A DNA stretch of 64,000 bases from Natronomonas salsuginis (GTDB lineage Archaea; Halobacteriota; Halobacteria; Halobacteriales; Haloarculaceae): the NCBI RefSeq assembly GCF_005239135.1, contig NZ_QKNX01000005.1, positions 148,056 to 212,055 of the forward strand. The letters are read 5' to 3'. Shown here one piece after another: positions 54,177 through 63,131 of this stretch. The notes below the pieces were generated by a model that was given only the letters and a program-made list of their open reading frames with translations, was not told the DNA's origin and did not search any database. The position numbers and the translations under genes are program-made. Positions within the stretch are counted from its first letter, which is position 1. Each line of letters starts with the position of its first letter.

Positions 54177-54318
54177 GAGCCCTGTTTAGACGCTCCTGAA
54201 GGCGTCGGTCAGCGGTTCTATCGACTGAACAGAATCCACCGACGAGGGCTTCCCCTCCCGATTTCGTTCTTTGAGCACGACCGTATCGAGCGATCTACAC
54301 CACGTCTAAACAAGGCCC
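54177..54318. repeat. 142-bp MITE-like element with 16-bp inverted ends
   Basis: The left end GAGCCCTGTTTAGACG and the complement of the right end GGGCCTTGTTTAGACG agree at 14 of 16 positions. The middle has no ORF. It is the size and form of a miniature inverted-repeat element mobilised by a full-length IS elsewhere. The target duplication is unclear. Confidence 0.6.
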
Positions 54319-54782
54319 AATTACTGTACCAGGAATCTTGTGCGAAGCGGTACAGGTCTGTGCGTGCGCATCTTCCCTGCGGTATGCAAGCGAGTCGGAG
54401 AATTTCGCCGCTGACAACTGCTATGATAGCCAGCCGTTACGCGGGGCTCTCTGAGGAATGGGCATACGTCCCCGCACAAAATATTGAGTTTCCTCGATAT
54501 ATAATCATGTCAATAGCGCGTGAGATAATGGCAATCTCTGTAACCAACAGTCAATAACTGAACGCGTGACCGACATCTTATACACTGTAAGATTGTACTA
54601 TTCGCAAATGTGGGAAACGATAAAACACAGACAATACGTCTAGGTGTTTCTTTTTAGTAACTCTGATTGTAGATTGTACCCGGATACAGAAAGCTGCTCC
54701 GCCTGCATCTCTCAGAGGTACTCGTGAAGCATCAGCGTTTGACGTGAAATCCGCCTGAGATCCGGGCGGCAGGCACTCGGCG
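54319..54782. other. Gap between MITE and hydrolase gene end
   Basis: No gene supported; a plus ORF through this stretch has no family features. Short AT-rich segments near 54480-54600. Confidence 0.35.
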
Positions 54783-56801
54783 TTATGGTACGGTATCTAG
54801 GAGAGCTGTTCGCCATCTCTCGTCGAAGAGTGTTTCTCCATCCCGCACCACCATGGTGTGGGCGCTCGCCCAATCGGTGTTTGTGTGCGTATTTGCTGTC
54901 ACTTCTATCTCTTCGTCCGGGTAATCAAGCACAATTATTATTTCAGCGTCAACTTCCCATGACAGCGGGTCACTCTCGAAAACAGACGCAGTCATCTCTC
55001 GAGAGTAGGTCATGGTTGCTCCGGGCGTGTGTGGGAGCTCGATATCACGAGTATCGAACGTCTCCGAAATGACTTTGCCGGTCCGATGGTCACGAGTAGT
55101 CGTCCAGTTACTAGAGGCATTGGAGACGAAATCTCCGCTGAGAGGAACACTCTCGTCAGGTTCGTCCATGGTAAACGTGTTGGAGAACTCCACCTGGTCC
55201 GAATGGACTTTGCCGGGGAAGGTGATAGTCGAGGGGGCATCCGGACTCGAGTTGATAGTAAACGACCCGTCGCCACACGTCGGGAGCATAAATGGGAAGT
55301 ACGCGGAACTGATCGCGACACGAATTTTATGTCCCTCTTCAAAGATGTGTGACTTTGGCTTCAGCTTGGTTGTAATCTCATATTCCTCGCCCGGCGTCAA
55401 GAGAGATTTCTCAGTCGTGCTGTTACGTTTGCTCACGCGCAAGGCGCCGTTCGCGACGATGTTCGAACTCCCATCGGGACCCACATCGATGAGACGGACT
55501 GCCAGCGTGGGATCCTGTGTCGTCGACTTCAGACGGATCGTTGCCTCCCCGGTTCCCGTAAACTCGACAGCAGATGATAACGGCTCCGTCTCAAACGTAA
55601 GCGACCGAATGTCATCCGGGATCGAATCCAGCGGCCGATCCGTTGTCGGGCCCTGGACGTCTTGGGAGTACATGCCGACAGTGGGGTCAAAGTCGTACTC
55701 CTCATTGACTTCGCCAGTCTCGAAGGTTTCAGTCTGCTGCAAACCCTTGGGTGTGAGTGCGTACGAGAGGGTTTCCGAATCCTCAACTGTCGGCCAGGAG
55801 TCTCCCTTGCGCCAGACACCCCCTTCAACCTTTGATCCGCCTTCTCGCTCTGTCCAATAACTAAACTTGGGATAGTCGAGCGCTCCATTATCCTCTCCCT
55901 TGAGGAAGTGATCGAACCACTCGACCATCTGGCTGCGATAATCGATACGGGCTTCCCGACCCTGATGGGGAGCAGTATGCCGCCATGGACCAAACAACAT
56001 GCGTTTTTCGCCCTGCAGCGCTTCAAAGTATTCGAGCGTATTCGTCGGGGTACCGTCCCGGTAGCCGCTGATTGCGAGAGTTGGGACGTCTGACTCTCTG
56101 ACTTTTTCTATGGAAGTATTTTTTCTCTGCCAGTACTCGTCCTCGTTGGGGTGCCGGAGAAATTGGAATAGCCATGGAGTATCCTCTTTGAGATGGTCAA
56201 GGCGATCCATCCAGATATCGGCCCACCGGCCCTCATCATCCCGGTAGCTTGGGGGCATCGCCTGCAGTGCCTGCATCATTGGCGGGAAATGAGCTGTCCC
56301 AGCAAACGAGTGGCCACCGCCGTCTATGCCAGCTCGGAATATAATATCATACAGGGAAGTGATGGCGTGCATTGGGACGATGGCCTTGAGAGGCTCAGGA
56401 TTTTCGGCTGCTGCTTTCATACCCATTGTTCCGGGGTAAGACCTGCCGAACATACCCACGCACCCATTTGACCACTCCTCATCTGCAAGGTAATGGATGA
56501 TCTGGGAAGCCTGTTCAGCTTCATCGCTGGAGAAGGGCTCAGATTTCCTTCCACTTGACCCACCGGTGCCGATGATATCGGCGGAAATGACTTCATACCC
56601 GTGGCGTGCAAGATACTCGATAGATGACCACTCTGAGGCGAAGGTGTACCAGTCATCTTTATGATACGGCATAAACATCAACACAACGGGGCGTGGTTCC
56701 TCGACATCGACCGGTTCAAACCGTGTGCCAGCAACTGTTCCTGCGTCAATTTCCATTAGATACTCGTCATGGCGACGTATCTCCGACAGTTTACTGTCCA
56801 T
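54783..56801 (-). CDS. CocE/NonD-family hydrolase (X-Pro dipeptidyl-peptidase-like)
   Basis: A 672-residue alpha/beta-hydrolase that should cleave an ester or amide, for example an acyl-amide or peptide. The nucleophile elbow is GMFGRSYPGTMGMKAAAENP (Ser ~119). A catalytic Asp candidate is in ISGYRDGTPTNTLEYFEALQ and a His candidate in FGPWRHTAPHQGREARIDYR. The N-terminal VLMFMPYHKDDWY and SADIIGTGGSSGRKSEPFSS are family-typical. The C-terminal jelly-roll domain covers ~410-672 (FTGTGEATIRLKSTTQDPTL). There is no signal peptide. It is adjacent to the IclR gene and near a peptide transporter, pointing to uptake and cleavage of an amide compound. Substrate unknown. Confidence 0.88.
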   Translation of the reverse strand: MDSKLSEIRRHDEYLMEIDAGTVAGTRFEPVDVEEPRPVVLMFMPYHKDDWYTFASEWSSIEYLARHGYEVISADIIGTGGSSGRKSEPFSSDEAEQASQIIHYLADEEWSNGCVGMFGRSYPGTMGMKAAAENPEPLKAIVPMHAITSLYDIIFRAGIDGGGHSFAGTAHFPPMMQALQAMPPSYRDDEGRWADIWMDRLDHLKEDTPWLFQFLRHPNEDEYWQRKNTSIEKVRESDVPTLAISGYRDGTPTNTLEYFEALQGEKRMLFGPWRHTAPHQGREARIDYRSQMVEWFDHFLKGEDNGALDYPKFSYWTEREGGSKVEGGVWRKGDSWPTVEDSETLSYALTPKGLQQTETFETGEVNEEYDFDPTVGMYSQDVQGPTTDRPLDSIPDDIRSLTFETEPLSSAVEFTGTGEATIRLKSTTQDPTLAVRLIDVGPDGSSNIVANGALRVSKRNSTTEKSLLTPGEEYEITTKLKPKSHIFEEGHKIRVAISSAYFPFMLPTCGDGSFTINSSPDAPSTITFPGKVHSDQVEFSNTFTMDEPDESVPLSGDFVSNASSNWTTTRDHRTGKVISETFDTRDIELPHTPGATMTYSREMTASVFESDPLSWEVDAEIIIVLDYPDEEIEVTANTHTNTDWASAHTMVVRDGETLFDERWRTALLDTVP

Positions 56802-57029
56802 GGAGCAAGCATCTTCTGCAGTCCACTTAAATATTACTCAACGAATTGTTCAGATTCATCGCCTTCGGTTGACCGCTTCTGGCGCCTGAACTTACTGGTG
56901 AAGCGGTTTTCTTGCTGTCGTTCGCTGTTGGTATGCAGAACAGTCGACAGTTTTATTCCTCGTTTAGCGTAGCTCAACCGTACCGATGACTCGTCAAGAC
57001 AGAACTGAAGATTCAGCCATTTGAGACTC
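56802..57029. other. Intergenic region before a TnpB relic
   Basis: No gene. A minus fragment resembling transposase or sensor debris (SLKWLNLQFCLDESSVRLSY) occurs near 56960-57040 but cannot be named. Confidence 0.3.
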
Positions 57030-58128
57030 TTTTTTGCCATTCTCTACTCGACCACGGTCGATGCCAGCTACGACTGCGCGCGCGAGGGCACTGATATCCA
57101 CTCGAACCACGTCCAATCTGCGCGAAGCCTCGCCGCCGATGCGCTCTCCAACTGTCAAGACCGCATCTTCGACGGCAGCAACGCAAGTAAACCCACGTTC
57201 AGTGACAGGGTGGTTGTGTTGGTACTCCCACCATCACCTACAACGACGACCATTACACGCTCGCCACCGTCGATGTCGCGTTCGCGCCGAGTACGACGAA
57301 GGAACCTCGTACGCGGAGTATTGGGAGTGCAACGAGTGGGAACGCAAGAAGGCAACCTTGCACAAAACGGTGCGTACTACCCCCACGTTTCCGTGAGAAA
57401 GATCCTGCACAGATGCATCAACAGCCGAGAATGGAGCCGTTCTCAGCGTTGAGTTCAACGTAGACGACTCACTTGCCGTCACCAGCACAGGCAAGTTCTT
57501 CGGCACCGCAGACTACCTCAACCACAAGGGCAACAAGTACGAACGGCGACGTAGACGCCTCCAACAGACAGGCACGCGGTCACCACACCTCACTATTCAG
57601 AACATAGGTGACACGTTCGCTCGGTGGAGTGAAGACTACCTGTACCGTGAGCTGTTGTACAGGAAGCCCGCCGTCACGACTGTTCTGCCATTGCATTCGA
57701 GGACTTGCAAAAACATCCGTGAGCGCATCTCGAACGCCAGCAGGTTCTAGCGGTGGGCGGTCAGCACCGTACAGGAATACACCGATTACAAAGCCGAAGA
57801 GTACGGTATTCTGGCTGATACAGTGTAGCCAGCGTACACGAGTTAACAGTGCAGCCACTGTGAGTGCGGGTTCACCTACGAGGATATTCGTGGTGATGAC
57901 GAGTTTGAGTGCCTGAGGTGCGAGAGCGAACTCCACGCCGACTACAACGCTGCTTGGAACATCGGGTGGAGGCTTGTCCAGCACTGGCTCAAGTCTGGTG
58001 CTGGACGTGCCAACTGTCAGGTGGCGCTGAAGTTGGGGACGCTGAACGCGAACGGCGAGTTTACGACTGCCGAGAGTATCGACGGGATCGGGAGTCCACG
58101 GACATGTCCACCGCTTTAGCGGTGGGTA
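57030..58128 (+). pseudogene. TnpB relic, heavily degraded
   Basis: Scattered fragments in shifting frames match a TnpB protein: HNGAVLSVEFNVDDSLAVTS-like RuvC-I region near 57430, FGTADYLNHKGNKYERRRRR near 57500, and ECGFTYEDIRGDDEFECLRC, ESELHADYNAAWNIGW near 57850-57970 (zinc ribbon and last catalytic Asp). The right end at about 58095-58125 is the hairpin CCACCGCTTTAGCGGTGG. Several stops and shifts. It separates the hydrolase from the deacetylase-family gene. Confidence 0.75.
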
Positions 58129-58214
58129 CCTGACTAGTGGTACATACGGACATAATAGTTACACAGTAGACAGTCCACCAAAAGTTTAATAAGTCAAAGA
58201 AATAACACGCTCCT

Positions 58215-59090
58215 ATGCAGTGGAAAAACGACGCAAAGTGTGCAGTAACGATTTCGTTTGATATTGATGGCAAGGAACGCTGGCTTGCCCGAGCACGTGC
58301 AGGCAAGGAAGAGTTTGCAAGTCCATTGCTTTCTCACTACGGAGAATATGGACCAAAAGTGGCAATGCCCCGTATCCTCGGTATGTTCGACGAATATGAT
58401 ATCCCGGGGGGGTTTTTTATTCCAGGTATGGTCGCCGAAGAACACCCCGAGATGACTCAGAAGATCCACGAAGCAGGTCACGAAATTGGCTTTCATGGAC
58501 ATACCCATGCAGGGCTGGCAGGTTTATCCGATGAAGAAGAAGCTGAAGAGTTCGCACGTGCTCTGGATACGTTTGAGAATCTAATCGGTGAAACTCCGGC
58601 TGGATACCGGCAATGGTCAAGCCAGAGGACGCTTAATAGAGCGATCGAACTAGGCTTTGAATATGGCAGTATGACGTCTGCGAATGATATTCCATATGTC
58701 CTTGAAGCTGAGGCAGGAGATATCATCGAAATACCGGTCCATGCGAGCATCAGTGATACAGCTTACTTCACGTTTCAGTTAGCACCGGTGCTGCCCCATC
58801 AAAATGGTATCGATTCCCCATCAAAAGTCTACGATATTTGGAGCTCAGAATTTGACGGGTGCTACAAACGTGGCCGCCTGTTTCATCTTGTCCTTCACCC
58901 GCAAATGATAGGGAGACCCCACCGTTTAGAAATGCTTGAGGAGCTAATACAATATATCAAAGGGCACTCAGACGTTTGGATCGCTACACCTCGTGAAATC
59001 GCTCGATACTGGCGTAAGGAGCATGCTGATAATTCGATGCGAATCGATCTTAGCGTAGATGCCGACCCTGTGATTTCTAACGAAGACTAG
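58215..59090 (+). CDS. Polysaccharide-deacetylase-family (PuuE/allantoinase-like) amidohydrolase
   Basis: A 291-residue NodB-fold metal hydrolase. The first motif is ISFDIDGKERWLA (Asp) and the metal-binding pair is HEIGFHGHTHAGL (about residues 89-101). GYRQWSSQRTLNRAIELGFE, SMTSANDIPYVLEA and HLVLHPQMIGRPHRLEMLEE give the later motifs and the catalytic-base His. The absence of a signal peptide and the overall layout resemble cytoplasmic allantoinase/peptidoglycan-like deacylases rather than secreted chitin deacetylases. It likely acts on a small amide or acylated amine brought in by the transporter. AT-rich codons similar to the IclR gene. Confidence 0.88.
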   Translation: MQWKNDAKCAVTISFDIDGKERWLARARAGKEEFASPLLSHYGEYGPKVAMPRILGMFDEYDIPGGFFIPGMVAEEHPEMTQKIHEAGHEIGFHGHTHAGLAGLSDEEEAEEFARALDTFENLIGETPAGYRQWSSQRTLNRAIELGFEYGSMTSANDIPYVLEAEAGDIIEIPVHASISDTAYFTFQLAPVLPHQNGIDSPSKVYDIWSSEFDGCYKRGRLFHLVLHPQMIGRPHRLEMLEELIQYIKGHSDVWIATPREIARYWRKEHADNSMRIDLSVDADPVISNED

Positions 59091-59476
59091 ACTATTGATG
59101 TTGTCCCTCTGAGTTGACTTTTGCCGCCCTTTCGAAGGTAACCGCAACGAAGTGCTGTACTCAGCGATGAATTTGCCGAGGGCAAAACACTCAATTGCGG
59201 CTGCTGGTCGGCCTATTCAGCCTACCATCCAAAGTTACAACAATACTGGACGCATCTGCTCCGGGTCTCTACTGCCTTTGGTACTTCTACTGTACTAGAT
59301 AACCCTTTAGAATTTGCCATATGAGTTTTAATGATTGTTTATATATCCACTCCTGATGCATAATAGGCCCCAATGCATAAATCGCCAGTTCTCAGGTTGG
59401 AGTAGGTTTATTGATTATGCCCAGTTTGCTACGGACAGTAGAGGGTTAGGAAGGTATTTTTACCACTACCTAATCT
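59091..59476. other. Gap between deacetylase-family gene and thioredoxin-like gene
   Basis: 386 bp, no gene or known remnant. The right part is AT-rich with a probable TATA box near 59330-59345 (TTTATATATCC). Confidence 0.35.
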
Positions 59477-60202
59477 ATGCAGATCCGGCACTCCGAATGG
59501 CATATATACCTTGAAGATCAACTTAGAAATATGACAGACCAACATAAGCTTGTTGGTGAACTTTTGCGATCAAACATCTTATCGGAGGAGGATAATTCAA
59601 ATAGGATATCGCTACACAGTGAGTTTGTTAACCGACGAAATAAACTTCTCTCTGAGAAAATATCAAAAAGTGACACGGAGTCAATAGCTGAGGATATAGA
59701 ACTATCGTTAGATCTGCCAGTATCTGAGTTGAACGCGGATGTTGTGGGGGCGATCGCCACTCTGGATGATGTCACAAACAATCTGAGTTCTCATGAAATA
59801 CTTACTTCGGTATTAATAGTCCAACAGATCGAATACAATGGTCCAACCACAAATGTACCCTTGGGCTTTATCCCATTAAATTGGAAGTACTTACCAATAT
59901 TTCAAAAAGTATATCCAGCAAACGTGCTGTATTGTTGGCGCAACGATTGTAGTCCCTGTGAAAGAGTCAAGTCAGATTTCGAAGAACTCCGGGAAAGCAA
60001 TCTGATACCGGATGGTGTTGGTCTCGGCGCCCTATACGGTCCATCATGTTCTCGTGAATTACAAGAAAAGTTCGACGTAACTGCTGCCCCTACCACTCTA
60101 TTTTGTATCGGTAACAATGTTGATTCGCGAATCATCGGTTCCTATGGTAAAAAAGCCTTGCAAGCCGAGATGACTACCATTCACGAAAGAGTTTTCGAGT
60201 AG
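59477..60202 (+). CDS. Thioredoxin-like fold protein
   Basis: A 241-residue protein. The C-terminal half carries YCWRNDCSPCERVKSDFEEL, with a CSPC active-site pair in the thioredoxin position, and AAPTTLFCIGNNVDSRIIGS with the cis-Pro loop. The N-terminal half (~1-130) is a charged domain of unknown role. Redox activity is likely; the partner is unknown. An ATG at 59531 (MTDQHKLVGELL) could also start it and would fit better if the AT-rich leader is not translated. Codon use differs strongly from the GC-rich part of the window, which indicates separate origin. Confidence 0.7.
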   Translation: MQIRHSEWHIYLEDQLRNMTDQHKLVGELLRSNILSEEDNSNRISLHSEFVNRRNKLLSEKISKSDTESIAEDIELSLDLPVSELNADVVGAIATLDDVTNNLSSHEILTSVLIVQQIEYNGPTTNVPLGFIPLNWKYLPIFQKVYPANVLYCWRNDCSPCERVKSDFEELRESNLIPDGVGLGALYGPSCSRELQEKFDVTAAPTTLFCIGNNVDSRIIGSYGKKALQAEMTTIHERVFE

Positions 60203-60252
60203 ATTTGTGTTCATATTAACTCGGGAGTGGGATATTCGTTTTCGGGGTATTC

Positions 60253-60604
60253 ATGACTGAGTTCAAACGCCTCAGTAGTCACAGCGGCTGGGTTGACCTA
60301 GAGTTTGGTGAGCGCGAGCGGACTCCTCACCAGGTCATTGAAGCAGGTATTCTACTGCAGTTGCCAAGAGTATCACTTTTGAATCTCAAACAGTTCTTAA
60401 AACGTTGAGTGTCAAGCGAAGCCGCACCGTCTTTTATAATTGGGTACAAAAAAGCGACCTACAGCCAACCACTGAGGCGGAGTGGAATCACACCGAGGTT
60501 GACGAGACCGTGATTCAACCCGATGACGAGCGCGGGTGGTGTCCGCTGCTGTCGATCCAGAGTTCAACATACGGTACTTTTCGAGGCGCACAGCGTGCTC
60601 GGTA
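60253..60604 (+). pseudogene. IS6-family transposase relic
   Basis: Pieces MTEFKRLSSHSGWVDLEFGE, RERTPHQVIEAGI (N-terminus) and, after a stop at about 60406 and a shift, VKRSRTVFYNWVQKSDLQPT, WNHTEVDETVIQPDDERGWC are the start of an IS6 transposase, including the first catalytic Asp. The rest is missing. Confidence 0.7.
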
Positions 60605-60652
60605 ACATGCAACGCGCCCGAGAGCTCTAATTCTAGACGTTGCTCGAAGCGA

Positions 60653-60841
60653 TTAGCGGTCTGCCGGTAGGGGGAATCGCTGATCGTACTGGGACAGAGC
60701 AGCTTGAGTGATATTATTCACCACAAACTGCCCCTTATTTGGGTAGTCATGGTCTGAGGAAACAAGTTCATCAGCATATATACGTGGACAACACTCACAG
60801 GTTACCTCAAATTCTCCGTTTGGATCACGACTGTTCGCCAC
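60653..60841 (-). CDS. Possible small Cys-rich protein, or fragment
   Basis: A 62-residue ORF with GEFEVTCECCPRIYADELVS, then HDYPNKGQFVVNNITQAALS. The CECC cluster could bind metal. I know no family, and the region is full of debris, so a fragment is at least as likely. Low confidence. Confidence 0.3.
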   Translation of the reverse strand: MANSRDPNGEFEVTCECCPRIYADELVSSDHDYPNKGQFVVNNITQAALSQYDQRFPLPADR

Positions 60842-61887
60842 TCAATTTTGGGTCCTTCTCTCCGAGTTGGTGTTCCGCTGTGAGTACGGACATCTTCGTT
60901 ATCCCGTAAAATCGGTGACTCGTTAATCGCTGACCGTTGATTGCTGGGTGGAGTATATGCATTCCTCTATTTGCGAAGTCGCGCCTTTTGAACTTGTTGA
61001 CCCGTTGCGCGAACTGTAGAACGCGAGAAAGCAGTTCTGCCTGGGTAATCTCAGCTCAGTTCCCATATTTTCCTTACCAGCGATGCCGGCAGAGATGGCG
61101 GGATAGGCTCCGTGACGGTGCTCCCTCTGACAATTACTATGAGCTCTACTGCCGGTACATAAGGTTAGACTCAACAGGTCCAACGAGTCGATGCCGAAAC
61201 CAGCTCGGACTAAACACATGCGGATAAGCAACTGATTTGTGTTTTATAATAGTAGCCCTCTGGGAAACAACCGCCATATTTCGCTCCAGTGAATTTTATA
61301 ATAAACCTATGAGTATCTTGTGAACATTGGGGGCACCCTTGCCGGGAGATAGCATTGAGTAATAAATAACAACAATAATTTTGTTAGGTTCAATTGATTT
61401 ATTTGGGCCATATGATCATGAACACTGTAACGCTCTAAACCCGCACTATATTTAAAATGGTTCTGCTCTATCGAACGAATCTCCCTTGAGGCTCACGACT
61501 TGCAGAGGATTATTAAATGAATGCCAATATTCGAACCGATATCTGGTAAAACAATTAATATGGTCTGTTGATGTGGCACTTGCCAGAGACGGAGTTTAAC
61601 CATGCGATTATCAGAGGCTGCAAAACGTGGACGAGACATGTCTCGTTCAGCGACTTTGTTTTCTCAAGAAGGTGTATCAGGGGGATATGGGAGCGAAGCA
61701 GACAGACCTGTCACGATCACCCATTTCTTGACGTGCCGCTGGATATAGGCGTGGAAAAATAAAATGCTAAAAGATTTCCCCCGGGCTTTTGCGCCAACCG
61801 GAAGACGCCTTACCGACCGCTACTTTTTGTACCAAGTCGATGTAAGCATAGGAGTTTTTATTTAAGGGCCCTTCCAAACCGAGATTG
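60842..61887. other. Debris and AT-rich promoter region of the MFS gene, with a GTTC-N9-GAAC site
   Basis: No intact gene. The candidate IclR site GTTC-N9-GAAC is at 61460-61476, about 410 bp upstream of the MFS start. Several short AT-rich stretches occur in 61360-61560. Small ORFs here have no family features. Confidence 0.4.
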
Positions 61888-63084
61888 ATGCATTCGACCA
61901 GTAGTGATCGTGAGTCGATCTTCGGAGGTTACGAAGGTCGTTTACTTGGATTAATATCTTTAGCAACTCTAAGCGGGAATGGTGCACAACTCCTTTTACC
62001 ACCTCTATTACCAGAGATAATCAACGATCTCGCGATTTCATCGACAGCAGCCGGAATTGGTTTGTCTCTTATGTGGATATTTACAGCTGCTTTCCATTAT
62101 CCCGGCGGGAGGTTTTCTGATGTATTGACTCGGAAATCCTTACTGATCCCTAGTATTGGGATCATGCTATCTGGATTGCTTTTTATATTAATATTTACTA
62201 ATTCAATAGGATTTTTCATCGGTATTATTATCCTTGGAATTGGTGCTGGCATCTATACACCAGTAGCGTTTGCGCAACTCTCTGACCTCTATATTCGCCG
62301 GAGAGGCCTAGCGCTTGGTGTTAATACGGCTTCTCTGAATTTAGGAGGCTTTTTTGGAGCAATCATAGCAGTTGTCAGTCTCCAGTTTTTTACATGGCGT
62401 CAGGCATTTATCCCATTAATTTTTACATTACTTATAGTTATGATATTATTACACTACTATAACGATAGCTCGTATAGTTATTCCGGTATAAATCTTGACC
62501 TGACATCTTCTATTAGACGCCTTATTCAAACAAAAAAAATACGCTGGGCTCTCCTCGCGACTGTATGCTTTGGATTCGTGTGGCAAGGAATTTTAAGCTT
62601 TTACCCTGTATTCATGCAAGCAGAAAAAGGAATATCTGTGACCCTAAGCGGGATTTTATTTGGTGGAATCTTCCTTATCGGTACTGTTGTGACCCCGGTA
62701 GCAGGCAGAGTTGGCGATAATTGGGGCTACCTCTACGTAGGGGTACTGTCAACAGTCCTTACTGGACTAGGTTTATTTTTTATTATAACGTTTTCCACTT
62801 TTAAACCCCTCATTCTTGGAACATTTATTCTTGCACTCGGCTTGTCAAGCTTTTGGCCAGCAATGAATACATATTTGTTAAGTTCTTTTCCAATGAAAAA
62901 CATGGGTGGTGATTACGGAGCGACTCGGACCATCTTCATAATCGCCGAAAGTGCTGGGCCCCTCTATATTGGCATTATGGGCGATTATTCCACATTTAAT
63001 CTTGGATTTTCAACACTTTTGATTAGCTTGGTGATTTCACTAGGGATAATACTCTTTTTAATTAAGTTCCATGGAGAGGTTTGA
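61888..63084 (+). CDS. MFS transporter
   Basis: A 398-residue major facilitator with about 12 hydrophobic helices. An MFS motif A-like loop is present after helix 2 (PGGRFSDVLTRKSLLIPSIG), and the second half repeats the pattern (PVAGRVGDNWGYLYVGVLST). Substrate unknown. The ATG at 61888 follows a TTG at 61885; the ATG is preferred. The last residues are KFHGEV, and the stop TGA lies inside GTTTGACATCC, the terminal sequence of the TnpB element that follows. Its natural C-terminus may therefore have been cut. Very AT-rich codons for a haloarchaeon. Confidence 0.88.
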   Translation: MHSTSSDRESIFGGYEGRLLGLISLATLSGNGAQLLLPPLLPEIINDLAISSTAAGIGLSLMWIFTAAFHYPGGRFSDVLTRKSLLIPSIGIMLSGLLFILIFTNSIGFFIGIIILGIGAGIYTPVAFAQLSDLYIRRRGLALGVNTASLNLGGFFGAIIAVVSLQFFTWRQAFIPLIFTLLIVMILLHYYNDSSYSYSGINLDLTSSIRRLIQTKKIRWALLATVCFGFVWQGILSFYPVFMQAEKGISVTLSGILFGGIFLIGTVVTPVAGRVGDNWGYLYVGVLSTVLTGLGLFFIITFSTFKPLILGTFILALGLSSFWPAMNTYLLSSFPMKNMGGDYGATRTIFIIAESAGPLYIGIMGDYSTFNLGFSTLLISLVISLGIILFLIKFHGEV

Positions 63085-63131
63085 CATCCTCCCCGCGTTG
63101 AAGGGCGAGGATTTCCGACCGCGTTGGGATA
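63079..63131 (-). ncRNA. Right end of the edge TnpB element, putative omega RNA part
   Basis: The end sequence GTTTGACATCCTCC is identical to that of the element at 37958. It is followed by a short inverted stretch (CCGCG...CGCGG-type) on the way into tnpB. It forms the 3' scaffold by analogy with IS200/IS605 elements. Confidence 0.5.
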
